In this document: positions 15,786 to 24,171 of the stretch, in pieces
How positions within the stretch are numbered: the first letter of the stretch is position 1
Layout: every line of letters starts with the position of its first letter
From: Nonomuraea candida
Lineage (GTDB): Bacteria > Actinomycetota > Actinomycetes > Streptosporangiales > Streptosporangiaceae
DNA length: 64,000 nucleotides
Reading direction: 5' to 3'
Assembly: GCF_000725485.1 (NCBI RefSeq)
Contig: NZ_JOAG01000040.1
Location: forward strand, 26,313-90,312
Translations under genes and position numbers: made by a program
Notes under the pieces: generated by a model
The model's input: only the letters and a program-made list of their open reading frames with translations
Databases searched by the model: none
Told to the model about the DNA's origin: nothing

Positions 15786-17570
15786 ATGCCTCCCGATACG
15801 CACAAACCTCGCCGTCCCCTGCTGTCTTCCAACTCCCTGTGGCGGATGAAGCATTATCTCCGCCCCTACGTCGCCAGACTGGTCGTCATCTGGCTGACCG
15901 CGCTCGTGGGTGTCGCCCTCGTCATCGTCTTCCCCCTCATCATCGAGCAGGTCATCGACGGGCCCGTCAGGCAGCGTGAACCCGGCGCGCTGCTGCCCCT
16001 CGGGCTGCTCGCGATCGGCGTCGGCGCCCTGGAGGCCCTGCTGATCCTCTTCCGGCGCTACATCCAGGTCAAACCGGTGCTCGGCCTGGAGACCGCCGTC
16101 CGCGGCGACCTCTACGGGCACCTGCAGCGCCTGCCCATGGGCTTCCACGGAGACTGGCAGTCCGGGCAGCTCTTATCACGGGCGACGACCGACCTGTCGA
16201 CCATCCGCCGCTTCCTCGGCTTCGGCGCGCTGTTCCTGGTCATGAACGTGCTGCAGGTCGTCACCGTCACCGTGCTGCTGCTGAACAAGTACTGGCCGCT
16301 CGGCCTGCTGGTGATCGCCTCGGTGGTGCCGATCGTCTGGACCTCGCAGCGCTTCGAACGCCGCTACATCAAGATCTCCCGCCAGGTCCAGGACGAGCAG
16401 GGCGACCTCGCCACGCTCGTCGAGGAGTCCGCGACCGGCATCCGCACCATCAAGGCGTTCGGCCGCCGCCACCACGTCTACGACCGCTACGACGACGCCG
16501 CGCGCAAGGTGTACGACTCCTCGATGGCCAAGGTGCGCCTGTCGGCCAAGTTCTTCTCCTTCCTGGAGATCGTCCCCAACATCACCCTCGCCCTGGTGCT
16601 ACTGATCGGCGCGCTGGCGGTCGGGTCCGGCGCGCTGACCCTGGGTGCGCTGATCGCCTTCACCACGCTGATGCTGCAGCTCGTCTGGCCGGTGGCCAGC
16701 CTGGGCTACCTCCTGGTCATGGCCCAGGAGGCGATGACCTCCGCCGACCGGCTCATGGAGGTCATGGACACCGTCCCGGCCATCGAGGGCGGCTCAAAGA
16801 CGATCGACGAGCCCTGCGGCCACCTGCGCTTCGAAGGCGTCGGCTTCCGCTTCGCCGACTCCGAGGAGCCGGTGCTGCGCGACGTCTGGCTGGACGTCCG
16901 GCCGGGCGAGACGATCGCGATCGTGGGCGCGACCGGAGCGGGCAAGACCACGCTGACCGCGCTGGTGCCCCGCCTGATCGACCCCACCTCCGGCCGCGTC
17001 ACGATCGACGGGCACGACGTGCGCGACCTGGACCTGAAGACCCTGCGCTCGGTGGTCGCCACCGCGTTCGAGGAGCCCACGCTGTTCTCCATGAGCGTGC
17101 GCGAGAACCTCAAGCTCGGCCGGCCCGACGCCACCGAGGAGGAGCTGGCGCAGGCCGTGCAGACCGCGCAGGCCATGTTCGTCTACGACCTGCCGTGGGG
17201 CCTCGACACCCGCATCGGCGAGCAGGGCCTGTCGCTGTCCGGCGGGCAGCGGCAGCGGCTCGCCCTGGCCAGGGCGGTGCTGAGCAACCCGCGCGTCCTC
17301 GTGCTGGACGACACGCTGTCCGCGCTCGACGCCGAGACCGAGGCCCTGGTGGAGGAGGCGCTGCGGCACGTGCTGCGCGACGCGACCGGCATCGTGGTCG
17401 CCCACCGCGCCTCCACCGTGCTGCTGGCCGACAAGGTCGCGCTGCTGCGCGACGGCACCATCACCCACGTCGGGCAGCACCGCGAGCTGCTGGCGCGGGT
17501 GCCCGAATACCGCGAGCTGCTGGCCCAGGACGCCGACTTCGACGACGCCTCGGAAGGAGCGCTGCGATGA
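15786..17570 (+). CDS. ABC exporter half-transporter, subunit with degenerate catalytic site
   Basis: This 594-residue type IV ABC half-transporter has six predicted TM helices (about 30-320) then a nucleotide-binding domain: Walker [10 protein letters not shown], a canonical LSLSGGQRQR signature, and Walker B VLVLDDTLSALD. In Walker B the catalytic Glu is replaced by Asp, the hallmark of the degenerate subunit of heterodimeric exporters such as BmrC/D or TM287/288. ATG 15786 is chosen because TAGCCT (15773-15778) lies 7 nt upstream, the leaderless arrangement seen elsewhere here; 30 further in-frame codons exist upstream. Its stop overlaps the partner's start (ATGA). Substrate could be drug, lipid or peptide. 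Confidence 0.92.
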   Translation: MPPDTHKPRRPLLSSNSLWRMKHYLRPYVARLVVIWLTALVGVALVIVFPLIIEQVIDGPVRQREPGALLPLGLLAIGVGALEALLILFRRYIQVKPVLGLETAVRGDLYGHLQRLPMGFHGDWQSGQLLSRATTDLSTIRRFLGFGALFLVMNVLQVVTVTVLLLNKYWPLGLLVIASVVPIVWTSQRFERRYIKISRQVQDEQGDLATLVEESATGIRTIKAFGRRHHVYDRYDDAARKVYDSSMAKVRLSAKFFSFLEIVPNITLALVLLIGALAVGSGALTLGALIAFTTLMLQLVWPVASLGYLLVMAQEAMTSADRLMEVMDTVPAIEGGSKTIDEPCGHLRFEGVGFRFADSEEPVLRDVWLDVRPGETIAIVGATGAGKTTLTALVPRLIDPTSGRVTIDGHDVRDLDLKTLRSVVATAFEEPTLFSMSVRENLKLGRPDATEEELAQAVQTAQAMFVYDLPWGLDTRIGEQGLSLSGGQRQRLALARAVLSNPRVLVLDDTLSALDAETEALVEEALRHVLRDATGIVVAHRASTVLLADKVALLRDGTITHVGQHRELLARVPEYRELLAQDADFDDASEGALR

Positions 17571-19408
17571 CCACGACGGTCCAGGAGAAGAACGGTTCCT
17601 GGCGCGGCGTCGCCTCCGAGGACCAGGACGAGCTGACCGAGAGGGTGACCGTGCTGCTGCGGGCGCGCTCGCGGCGGCTGCTCGGCGACCTGCTCAGGCC
17701 GTACCGGAGGAAGATCGCAGCGCTCGTCCTGATCATCGTGGTCTCCAACGCGGCCGGGCTGTCGATCCCCTACCTGGTCTCGGTGGGCATCGACCACGCC
17801 ATCCCGCCGCTCACGAACGGCTCCGGCGCCGGGGTGCTGGTGACCGTGGTCGGGGTGATCCTGGCCGCGGCCGTCACGCAGGCGGTCACCCGGCAGGCGT
17901 TCCTGCGGCTGATGGGCGCGGTGGGGCAGAGCATCCTGCTGACCCTGCGCCGGCGGGTGTTCGACCACTTCCAGCGGTTGTCGCTGAGCTTCCACGAGCG
18001 TTACACCTCGGGCCGGGTGATCTCCCGGCTGACCTCCGACATCGAGGCCATCGCCGAGCTGGTGCAGTCGGGCTTCGACGCGCTGGTCAAGGCCGTGCTG
18101 ACGCTGGTGGGCACGGCGGTGCTGCTGCTGGTGCTGGACGTGCACCTCGGCCTGGTGGCGCTGATCCCGCTGCCGCTGCTGCTGCTGTTCACCAAGTGGT
18201 TCCAGCGGCAGTCGGCGCTGGTCTACCGGCGCACCCGCGAGACGGTCGCCCTGGTCATCGTGCACTTCGTGGAGTCGATGATCGGCATCCGCGCCGTGCA
18301 GGCCTTCCGCAGGGAGCCGCGCAACCAGGAGATCTTCGAGCAGCTCAACGACGACTACCGCGAGGCCAACGCGCGCAGCATGTACCTCGGCGCGACGTTC
18401 ATGACCGGCGTCAAGCTGATCGGCAACATGACGATCGGCGCGGTGCTGCTCTACGGCGGCTATCTCGCCCTGCGCGGCGAGGTCAGCCCCGGCGTGCTGG
18501 CCGGCTTCATGCTGTACCTGCGCCAGTTCTACGAGCCGATGCAGGAGATCAGCCAGTTCTACAACACCCTCCAGTCGGCCGGCGCGGCGCTGGAGAAGCT
18601 CTCCGGCGTGCTGGAGGAGGAGCCCGCCGTGCCCGAGCCGCGCGAGCCGAAGGCGCTGCCGGGCGGCAGGGCGCGCGGCCAGGTGCGCTTCGACGGCGTC
18701 GAGTTCGCCTACGTCAAGGAGATGCCGATCCTGCCCCGCCTCGACCTGACCGTCCCGGCCGGGCAGAGCGTGGCGCTGGTCGGCGCGACCGGCGCGGGCA
18801 AGACCACGCTGGCCAAGCTCATCTCGCGCTTCTACGACCCGACCGGCGGCCGCGTGCTGCTCGACGGCGTCGATCTGCGGGACCTCGACGAGCCCACGCT
18901 GCGCCAGGCCGTGGTCATGGTGACGCAGGAGAACTTCCTGTTCGACGGCACGGTCGCCGACAACATCAGGTTCGGCCGACCCGAGGCCACCGACCGCCAG
19001 GTGCGCGAGGCGGCCAAGGCCATCGGCGCGCACGAGTTCATCTCCGGCCTGCCCGACGGCTACGACACCGAGGTGGGCAAGCACGGCGGCCGCATGTCGG
19101 CCGGGCAGCGGCAGCTCGTCGCGTTCGCGCGGGCCTTCCTCGCCGACCCGGCGGTGCTGATCCTCGACGAGGCCACCTCCAGCCTCGACGTGCCGAGCGA
19201 GCGGCTGGTGCAGCGGGCGCTGCGCACGATCCTGGCCGAGCGCACCGCGCTGATCATCGCGCACCGGCTGTCGACCGTGGAGATCGCCGACCGGGTGCTG
19301 GTGATGGATCGCGGGCGGATCGTCGAGGACGGGCCACCCGACCAGCTCATCGCCGCCTCGGGCCGCTTCGCCGGCCTGCACCGCGCCTGGCTGGAGAGCC
19401 TGAGCTAG
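17567..19408 (+). CDS. ABC exporter half-transporter, subunit with canonical Walker B
   Basis: The 613-residue partner of the preceding gene. It has an N-terminal cytoplasmic extension (about 1-40), six TM helices, and a nucleotide-binding domain with Walker [10 protein letters not shown], Walker [13 protein letters not shown] (catalytic Glu present) and H-loop [10 protein letters not shown]. The signature motif is altered: [11 protein letters not shown] instead of LSGGQ. This is the exact complement of the partner: one composite site has good Walker motifs plus a good signature, the other has Asp for Glu plus an altered signature. The start overlaps the first subunit's stop by 4 nt (ATGA), so they are co-translated. 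Its last codons lie in the first unit of a 38-bp tandem repeat. Confidence 0.93.
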   Translation: MTTTVQEKNGSWRGVASEDQDELTERVTVLLRARSRRLLGDLLRPYRRKIAALVLIIVVSNAAGLSIPYLVSVGIDHAIPPLTNGSGAGVLVTVVGVILAAAVTQAVTRQAFLRLMGAVGQSILLTLRRRVFDHFQRLSLSFHERYTSGRVISRLTSDIEAIAELVQSGFDALVKAVLTLVGTAVLLLVLDVHLGLVALIPLPLLLLFTKWFQRQSALVYRRTRETVALVIVHFVESMIGIRAVQAFRREPRNQEIFEQLNDDYREANARSMYLGATFMTGVKLIGNMTIGAVLLYGGYLALRGEVSPGVLAGFMLYLRQFYEPMQEISQFYNTLQSAGAALEKLSGVLEEEPAVPEPREPKALPGGRARGQVRFDGVEFAYVKEMPILPRLDLTVPAGQSVALVGATGAGKTTLAKLISRFYDPTGGRVLLDGVDLRDLDEPTLRQAVVMVTQENFLFDGTVADNIRFGRPEATDRQVREAAKAIGAHEFISGLPDGYDTEVGKHGGRMSAGQRQLVAFARAFLADPAVLILDEATSSLDVPSERLVQRALRTILAERTALIIAHRLSTVEIADRVLVMDRGRIVEDGPPDQLIAASGRFAGLHRAWLESLS

Positions 19409-19502
19409 GAGCGCGGCCCCACGCCGGGCTGGAGCGCCTGAGCTAGGAGCGCGATCCCGCGCCGGGCTGGAGACCGAGCTACGAGCGCGGTCCCGCGCCG
19501 GG
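19391..19502 (+). repeat. three tandem copies of a 38-bp unit spanning the exporter stop codon
   Basis: Units at 19391-19428 (38 bp), 19429-19466 (38 bp) and 19467-19502 (36 bp, diverged) each begin CTGGAG and end in a CGCCGGG run. The first unit encodes the last residues and the TAG stop of the ABC subunit, and the second still contains CCTGAGCTAGGAGCG. The end of the gene has therefore been copied downstream. The region up to 19587 holds no gene. Confidence 0.85.
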
Positions 19503-19587
19503 TGAGCCGGGCGCGGCCCGCGGCCGAGGGCCGCGCCCGGCTCCGGTCCGGCCTGGCGCGGCGCTGGGCCCGGCCGGAGGTCCCGGC

Positions 19588-20028
19588 TCAGGGGTGCGGG
19601 CGGGCCACGGCGACCACGCTCGTGTACAGCTCGTACCCCACGAACAGGGCCAGCGGCACGCCCAGCGCCACCAGGAGCCGGCCGGGCAGGTGCGTCCGCG
19701 CGACGGCGGGGCTCCTGACCGGCAGCGGCGCCGGCGCCGGCACGAAGACCGGCGCCGGCTCGGGGTCGAGCGCGGGCACCAGCTCGGGATGGCGGGTGGA
19801 GTACCCGGAGGGGAACCAGGTCACCCCGTACGCCCCGCAGCACGGGCAGCAGGCGCCCGACCACGGCGGCGGCACGGGAACTCCCGAGCTGAGCCAGATG
19901 TGGCCCTCGTTGCCGTAGGCGTCGGTGAGGCTTCTGACGACGAAGTCCTCTTCCCAGACGTGAAGGCAGCGAAGGCATTGGAAAGGCCATGTCTCACGGG
20001 TGTCGAATCCGTCGGGCACCAAGACCAC
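19588..20028 (-). CDS. zinc-ribbon protein with C-terminal membrane anchor, unknown function
   Basis: A 146-residue protein I cannot assign to a named family. Two CxxC knuckles (FQCLRCLHVWEEDF and ACCPCCGAYGVTW), about 40 residues apart, suggest a zinc ribbon. A Pro/Ala-rich linker and one TM helix near the C-terminus (LLVALGVPLALFVGYELYTS) follow, so the ribbon would face the cytoplasm at the membrane. GTG 20028 is used. The next upstream gene on this strand (20155-20457) is a shorter paralogue with the same ribbon and the shared GYxxxHPEL segment but no TM helix, so this is a tandem duplication. Confidence 0.65.
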   Translation of the reverse strand: MVLVPDGFDTRETWPFQCLRCLHVWEEDFVVRSLTDAYGNEGHIWLSSGVPVPPPWSGACCPCCGAYGVTWFPSGYSTRHPELVPALDPEPAPVFVPAPAPLPVRSPAVARTHLPGRLLVALGVPLALFVGYELYTSVVAVARPHP

Positions 20029-20154
20029 CCCCGGCTGTCGGCCGCCATGTCGCCCTGAGTGTCCGTCCGGTTACGTTCTTCCCGCAAGACGCGCTTTCTG
20101 ACACCGGACGCCAGGTAATTCTCACCAGGAGTCAAGCGTCGAGTCAGCTCCGGG

Positions 20155-20457
20155 TCAGTACAGTGGCCCGCGCACCGGGCTGAGCAGCGGTGTCGCGTCG
20201 GGCGCGCCGGGCTCGGCCTGCGCGGTCAGCTCCGGATGGTGCGACAGATAGCCGTCCGGGAACGTGGTGCTCTGCTGGCAGCCGCACTGCGGGCAGACCG
20301 CGCCCGACGACGGCGGCGGCGCGGGCAGCCCGCCCCGCAGCCAGACCTCGCCCGCGTTGCCGTGATCGTCTTCCTCGTGCCGGACGGTGTAGTCCTCCTG
20401 CCAGACGTGCCAGCAACTACGGCACTCGAAAGGCACGCTTCTTCGTGTTTCTTCCAC
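20155..20457 (-). CDS. zinc-ribbon protein, paralogue of the neighbouring gene
   Basis: A 100-residue soluble paralogue of the gene at 19588-20028. The shared pattern is FECRSCWHVWQEDYTVRHEE, GNAGEVWLRGGLPAPPPSSG, CPQCGCQQSTTFPDGYLSHH. Two CxxC pairs form a probable zinc ribbon, and the membrane anchor of the neighbour is missing. GTG 20457 is preceded by AGGGGGTGA, a good ribosome site. The function is unknown; the ribbon could bind nucleic acid or protein. Confidence 0.7.
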   Translation of the reverse strand: MEETRRSVPFECRSCWHVWQEDYTVRHEEDDHGNAGEVWLRGGLPAPPPSSGAVCPQCGCQQSTTFPDGYLSHHPELTAQAEPGAPDATPLLSPVRGPLY

Positions 20458-20515
20458 TTGTGGTCACCCCCTGATTCCGAGTGTCCGCCTCCCTCTCGGA
20501 TTCCCGCAACCAGGC

Positions 20516-20851
20516 TCATCGAACGGTGAGCACAAAGGTCAAAGCGCCCGCGACCACGCTCAACGTACCGAGCCAGGCGAAAACGGCGTCAAGCCCGGCG
20601 TCCAGCGGCCTGCCGGCGTGCAGCGCCGCCTGCACCCGGCGGAAGCGCACCCGGGTCCTGATGAGCAGTACGCCGCCGCAGAGCGCGGCCAGGGCGAAGC
20701 CGACGATCGCGGGCGCGGGCAGGCCGTAGCGGACGGACAGCCCGGCCGCGCCGAGCCCGCCGGTGGACAGGGCCACGGCCGTGCGCACCCAGGCCAGGCG
20801 GGTGCGCTCGCTCTGCAGGCCCTGGTCCCAGATCTCCTCTTCGGCCGTCAT
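20516..20851 (-). CDS. DUF202 membrane protein
   Basis: A 111-residue DUF202-family protein with the family N-terminus LQSERTRLAWVRTAVALSTGG and three predicted TM helices (about 20-45, 48-68, 88-110). Its biochemical function is unknown. It begins 6 nt after the stop of a second DUF202 protein on the same strand, so the two form an operon, a pairing common in actinobacteria, and may act together. Confidence 0.85.
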   Translation of the reverse strand: MTAEEEIWDQGLQSERTRLAWVRTAVALSTGGLGAAGLSVRYGLPAPAIVGFALAALCGGVLLIRTRVRFRRVQAALHAGRPLDAGLDAVFAWLGTLSVVAGALTFVLTVR

Positions 20852-20857
20852 GCGAGG

Positions 20858-21184
20858 TCAGGCGGACAGGATGATGAGGACCAGGGCGACCACGGCCACG
20901 GCCGCCACGCCGTAGCCGAAGACGGCCGCCAGGGCGGGCGGCGGGAGCGGCGCCTGCTGCCGCAGCGCGCGCTGGATGTTGCGCCAGCGCGGGTAGGCCA
21001 TGCCCGCCGCCAGCGCGGAGAGGGTGACCAGCACGATGGCCAGCCCGGTACGGATCCACGGCACGAACACGTCGGACGGCACCGCCGCCATGGCCACCCC
21101 ACCCGCGCTGAGCGCCAGCGCCGTGCTCAGCCAGGTGAGGAAGGTGCGTTCGTTGGCCAGGGTGAAACGCGGGTCGGGTTCCAT
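20858..21184 (-). CDS. YidH-like DUF202 membrane protein
   Basis: A 108-residue YidH-type DUF202 protein. It opens with DPRFTLANERTFLTWLSTAL, the family signature, and has three TM helices. It is the first gene of a two-gene operon with 20516-20851. The start at ATG 21184 follows an AT-rich stretch (CGTTTTTTC on the coding side) that probably holds the promoter. Function unknown. Confidence 0.87.
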   Translation of the reverse strand: MEPDPRFTLANERTFLTWLSTALALSAGGVAMAAVPSDVFVPWIRTGLAIVLVTLSALAAGMAYPRWRNIQRALRQQAPLPPPALAAVFGYGVAAVAVVALVLIILSA

Positions 21185-21312
21185 GAAAAAACGGTAATTC
21201 GTCCCCTTTTCCCCTAGAGAAGCCGGGATTGTCGTAGCGGCTCAACCGCCACCCCAGGCCGGGGCGACGTGCGCGAGCCGGCCGTCACCCCAGACCTGGT
21301 CCCATGCTCGGC

Positions 21313-21705
21313 TCAGCCGCCACCGCAGGCCTGGGCCACTTCCTTCACGTAGGCCGCGCTCTCGGTGCCAACCTTCTGCACCGCGTCGACGGCGTCGTTG
21401 ACGTCGTTGACGGTGATGCCGGTCAGCGTGGCGGCCATGCTGTCGGTGGCCTCCTTGAGCGTGGTGTTGGCGGCCTGGTCGGCCACGCCGTTGAGCTTGC
21501 CGGCGGCGTCGTCGATGGCCTTCTCCATGGCCTGCGGGTCATTGGTGAGGCCGGCGATCTGCGTGCCGAGCTCGGTCACGATCTTGGGGGCTTCCAGGCA
21601 GGCCTGGGCCCTGTCGATGGTGTTGTTGACGTCACTGCAGCCGGCCGCGAGGACACACGAGGCGAACAGTGCCAGGGGCACGAACCGGCTTTTGAGATGG
21701 CGCAT
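21313..21705 (-). CDS. putative lipoprotein, helical, unknown function
   Basis: A 130-residue secreted protein with a type II signal peptide: positively charged MRHLKSRF, a hydrophobic core and lipobox LAAGC with the lipidated Cys at residue 23. The mature part is almost entirely predicted amphipathic helix rich in Ala, Asp, Asn and Val (for example AMEKAIDDAAGKLNGVADQA), with two further Cys (one near residue 36, one near the end). No named family is recognised. It is likely anchored on the outer face of the cytoplasmic membrane. Confidence 0.75.
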   Translation of the reverse strand: MRHLKSRFVPLALFASCVLAAGCSDVNNTIDRAQACLEAPKIVTELGTQIAGLTNDPQAMEKAIDDAAGKLNGVADQAANTTLKEATDSMAATLTGITVNDVNDAVDAVQKVGTESAAYVKEVAQACGGG

Positions 21706-21820
21706 ACCTCGACACTACCCAAGACCGCGGCCACATGCTGTGACCGAGCGCATCACCTCCGCGACCGTCTGTGCTCACGGACCGCGACGGCCCGGGGCCT
21801 CGGGGCGACCGCCGGGAGGG

Positions 21821-22771
21821 TCAGGCCAGGGCCCGGAGCCAGTCGGTGAGCAGCCGGTTGACGTCGTCGGGGCGTTCCTGCTGGACCCAGTGGCCGCAAC
21901 CGTCGAGGAGGTGCACGCCCGACATGCCGGGCATGGTCTGCGGCAACGCCTTGATGGCGCCGCCCATCCAGGTGGTGGTCTCGTCGAGCGCGCCGCCGAT
22001 GAACAGCGCCGGCTGGGCGATCGGCGCGCCGTCCCAGGCGGCCAGGTCCTCCCAGTCGCGGTCCACGTTGCGGTAGCGGTTGAGCGCGCCGGTCAGGCCG
22101 GTGCGCTCGAACTCCCCCGCGTACACGTCCAGGTCCTCCTCGCTCAGCCAGGACGGCAGGCCATGCTCGGGGAAGCGGTCGCGGAGCCTGCCCCCGGGGG
22201 ACACGAACGCGGCGCCCCCACCCTCCGCCGACAGGGCGGCGTAGCAGCCGGCCAGCCAGCCGCGCACGTCGGGCTCGATCTCGGCCTCGGCCCGCCCGGG
22301 CCGCTGGAAGTAGCTGACGTAGAACTCGTCGTCGCCGCCGAACGCCGCGAAGCCGTCGGTGGGCCGGTGCGGCCCGCGCGGGGAGTAAGGGACGCTGAGC
22401 AGCGCGACGGCCCGGAACAGGTCGGACCGCAGCAGGGCGCTGTTGGCGGCGATCGGCGCGCCCCAGTCGTGGCCGACGACCACCGCCGGGCCCCCGCCCA
22501 GCGCCCGCACGACGGCGGCGTTGTCGGCGACGTGGGCCAGCATCCGGTAGTCCTCGACCCGGGCGGGCGCGGACGAGCGGCCGTAGCCGCGCACGTCGAT
22601 GGCAGCCGCCCGGAACCCGGCGGCGGCGATGGCGGGGAGCTGGTGCCGCCAGGAGTACCAGGACTCGGGGAAGCCGTGCACCAGCAGGACCAGCGGCCCG
22701 CTGCCCTGCTCGGCCACGTGAATGCGGCCGCCCGGCACCTCGACCAGCCGATGGGTGACGTTCTGTGACAT
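21821..22771 (-). CDS. epoxide-hydrolase-like alpha/beta hydrolase
   Basis: A 316-residue alpha/beta hydrolase of the epoxide hydrolase/haloalkane dehalogenase group. Motifs: oxyanion segment HGFPESWYSWRHQL, nucleophile elbow VVGHDWGAP with Asp as nucleophile, sterol-type tail YFQRPGRAEAEIEPD, and catalytic His in LDGCGHWVQQERPDDV. Asp rather than Ser at the elbow supports epoxide hydrolase activity. ATG 22771 is chosen over longer in-frame starts because GAGGAGG lies 9 nt upstream and because the homologous part begins there. It probably acts on aromatic or lipid epoxides; substrate unknown. It is divergent from the beta-lactamase. Confidence 0.88.
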   Translation of the reverse strand: MSQNVTHRLVEVPGGRIHVAEQGSGPLVLLVHGFPESWYSWRHQLPAIAAAGFRAAAIDVRGYGRSSAPARVEDYRMLAHVADNAAVVRALGGGPAVVVGHDWGAPIAANSALLRSDLFRAVALLSVPYSPRGPHRPTDGFAAFGGDDEFYVSYFQRPGRAEAEIEPDVRGWLAGCYAALSAEGGGAAFVSPGGRLRDRFPEHGLPSWLSEEDLDVYAGEFERTGLTGALNRYRNVDRDWEDLAAWDGAPIAQPALFIGGALDETTTWMGGAIKALPQTMPGMSGVHLLDGCGHWVQQERPDDVNRLLTDWLRALA

Positions 22772-23020
22772 GTGTCCCGGCCTCCTCGCCTCATACTGTT
22801 CAGGGACGTCTGGCACTATGCGGCCGGACGCGCGCGGAACGCGAACCACGTTGCCGTTCCGGCAAGGCCGCCTGCCGCCCATCCTCCCCCACAAGGCCGT
22901 GACCAGCGTTCATACCGGAACCGATATCGACTGCTTCGCGATATCGCTATTAGACATCCGCTGATCGCGCGTGCTTTGCTCCTGCCCTCTGACCGATCGC
23001 ACGACAGCGAGGACACCGCG

Positions 23021-24127
23021 ATGCGACACCTTCGCGCCCGGCGCCACCCGGCCCGCGGCCGGGCGAGAACCCTGACGACCGGGGTGACCGCCCTGACGAT
23101 CTCCCTCCTGGCGGGCGGCGGCCTGACCGCGGGCCCGGCCACGGCCGCCACCGGCACCACCGGCACCACCGGCACCACCGGCACCACCGGCACCGCTGCC
23201 ACCACCGGCACTATCGCCACCACTGGCACCGCTGCCACCGGCATCAGCACCACCACCGGGGCGGTCACGCCGGCGTCGCCGGCTCCGGCCCCGACCGCCA
23301 CCGCCCGCGCGGCGGCGTCGGGTCAGGCCCGGGTGACCAGGGAGCTGCGCGCGCTGGAGGCGTCCTTCCAGGGCCGGATCGGCGCGTACGCCATCGACAC
23401 GGCCACCGGCAGGACGGTCGGCTACCGGTCGGGCGAGCGTTTCCCGTTGCTGTCCACGTTCAAGGCCCCGCTCTGCGCCGCCGCGCTGCACCGGGCCCGC
23501 ACCGCCGAGCCGGGCCTGATGGACAAGGTCGTCACCTGGACGACCGGCGACCTCAAGCGGAACTCGCCCACCACCGAGAAGCACGTCGAGGACGGCCTGA
23601 GCGTCTCGCGGCTGTGCGAGGCGGCCATCACCGAGAGCGACAACACCGCCGCGAACATGGTGCTCAAGCAGATCGGCGGGCCGGCCGGGCTGACCAGGTA
23701 CTTCCGCAGCCTCAAGGACCCGGTCTCCCGCCTGGACCGCTGGGAGACCGAGCTCAACGACTGGACGGCCAGGGAGCGGCGCGACACCACCACGCCCGCG
23801 GCCGCCGCCCGTGACCTGCGCGTGCTCACGTCCGGCGACGCGCTGCACGCCAAGGACCGCAAGCGGTTCAACGCCTGGCTGATCGCGAACAAGACCGGCG
23901 ACGCCCGCATCCGCGCCGGTCTGCCCAAGACGTGGACGATCGGCGACAAGACGGGCACGAACGGCGAGATCGGCGGGGCCAACGACATCGCCGTCGCCTG
24001 GCCGTCCGGCACCTCGCAGGCCCCGATCATCCTGGCCGTCTACACCAACCGCGAGGTCGCCGCCGCCGACGACGCGGCCGTCGCGAAGACCGCCACCATC
24101 CTGGCCCGCGGGCTCGGCAGGCTCTGA
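23021..24127 (+). CDS. class A (serine) beta-lactamase with Thr-Gly-rich linker
   Basis: A 368-residue exported class A beta-lactamase with all catalytic elements: S145-T-F-K148, S206-D-N208, E242-T-E-L-N246 (omega loop, Glu equivalent to 166), and K310-T-G312. The signal peptide ends near ATA at residue 43. A roughly 55-residue low-complexity linker built from Thr-Gly/Thr-Ala repeats follows before the enzyme domain; its DNA is a run of near-identical ACCGGC/ACC units. ATG 23021 has GAGGA upstream. The next gene, a class A PBP, begins within 45 bp, so resistance and wall synthesis are linked. No BlaI-type or AmpR-type regulator is adjacent. Confidence 0.93.
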   Translation: MRHLRARRHPARGRARTLTTGVTALTISLLAGGGLTAGPATAATGTTGTTGTTGTTGTAATTGTIATTGTAATGISTTTGAVTPASPAPAPTATARAAASGQARVTRELRALEASFQGRIGAYAIDTATGRTVGYRSGERFPLLSTFKAPLCAAALHRARTAEPGLMDKVVTWTTGDLKRNSPTTEKHVEDGLSVSRLCEAAITESDNTAANMVLKQIGGPAGLTRYFRSLKDPVSRLDRWETELNDWTARERRDTTTPAAAARDLRVLTSGDALHAKDRKRFNAWLIANKTGDARIRAGLPKTWTIGDKTGTNGEIGGANDIAVAWPSGTSQAPIILAVYTNREVAAADDAAVAKTATILARGLGRL

Positions 24128-24171
24128 TGTCCGGACGGGGGACGACGACACCGAGCAGGGGGAGCAGCACG

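Noticed and set aside
17183..19990. Long antisense frame across the ABC exporter
   Set aside because: No domain resemblance; the exporter motifs on the plus strand are complete.
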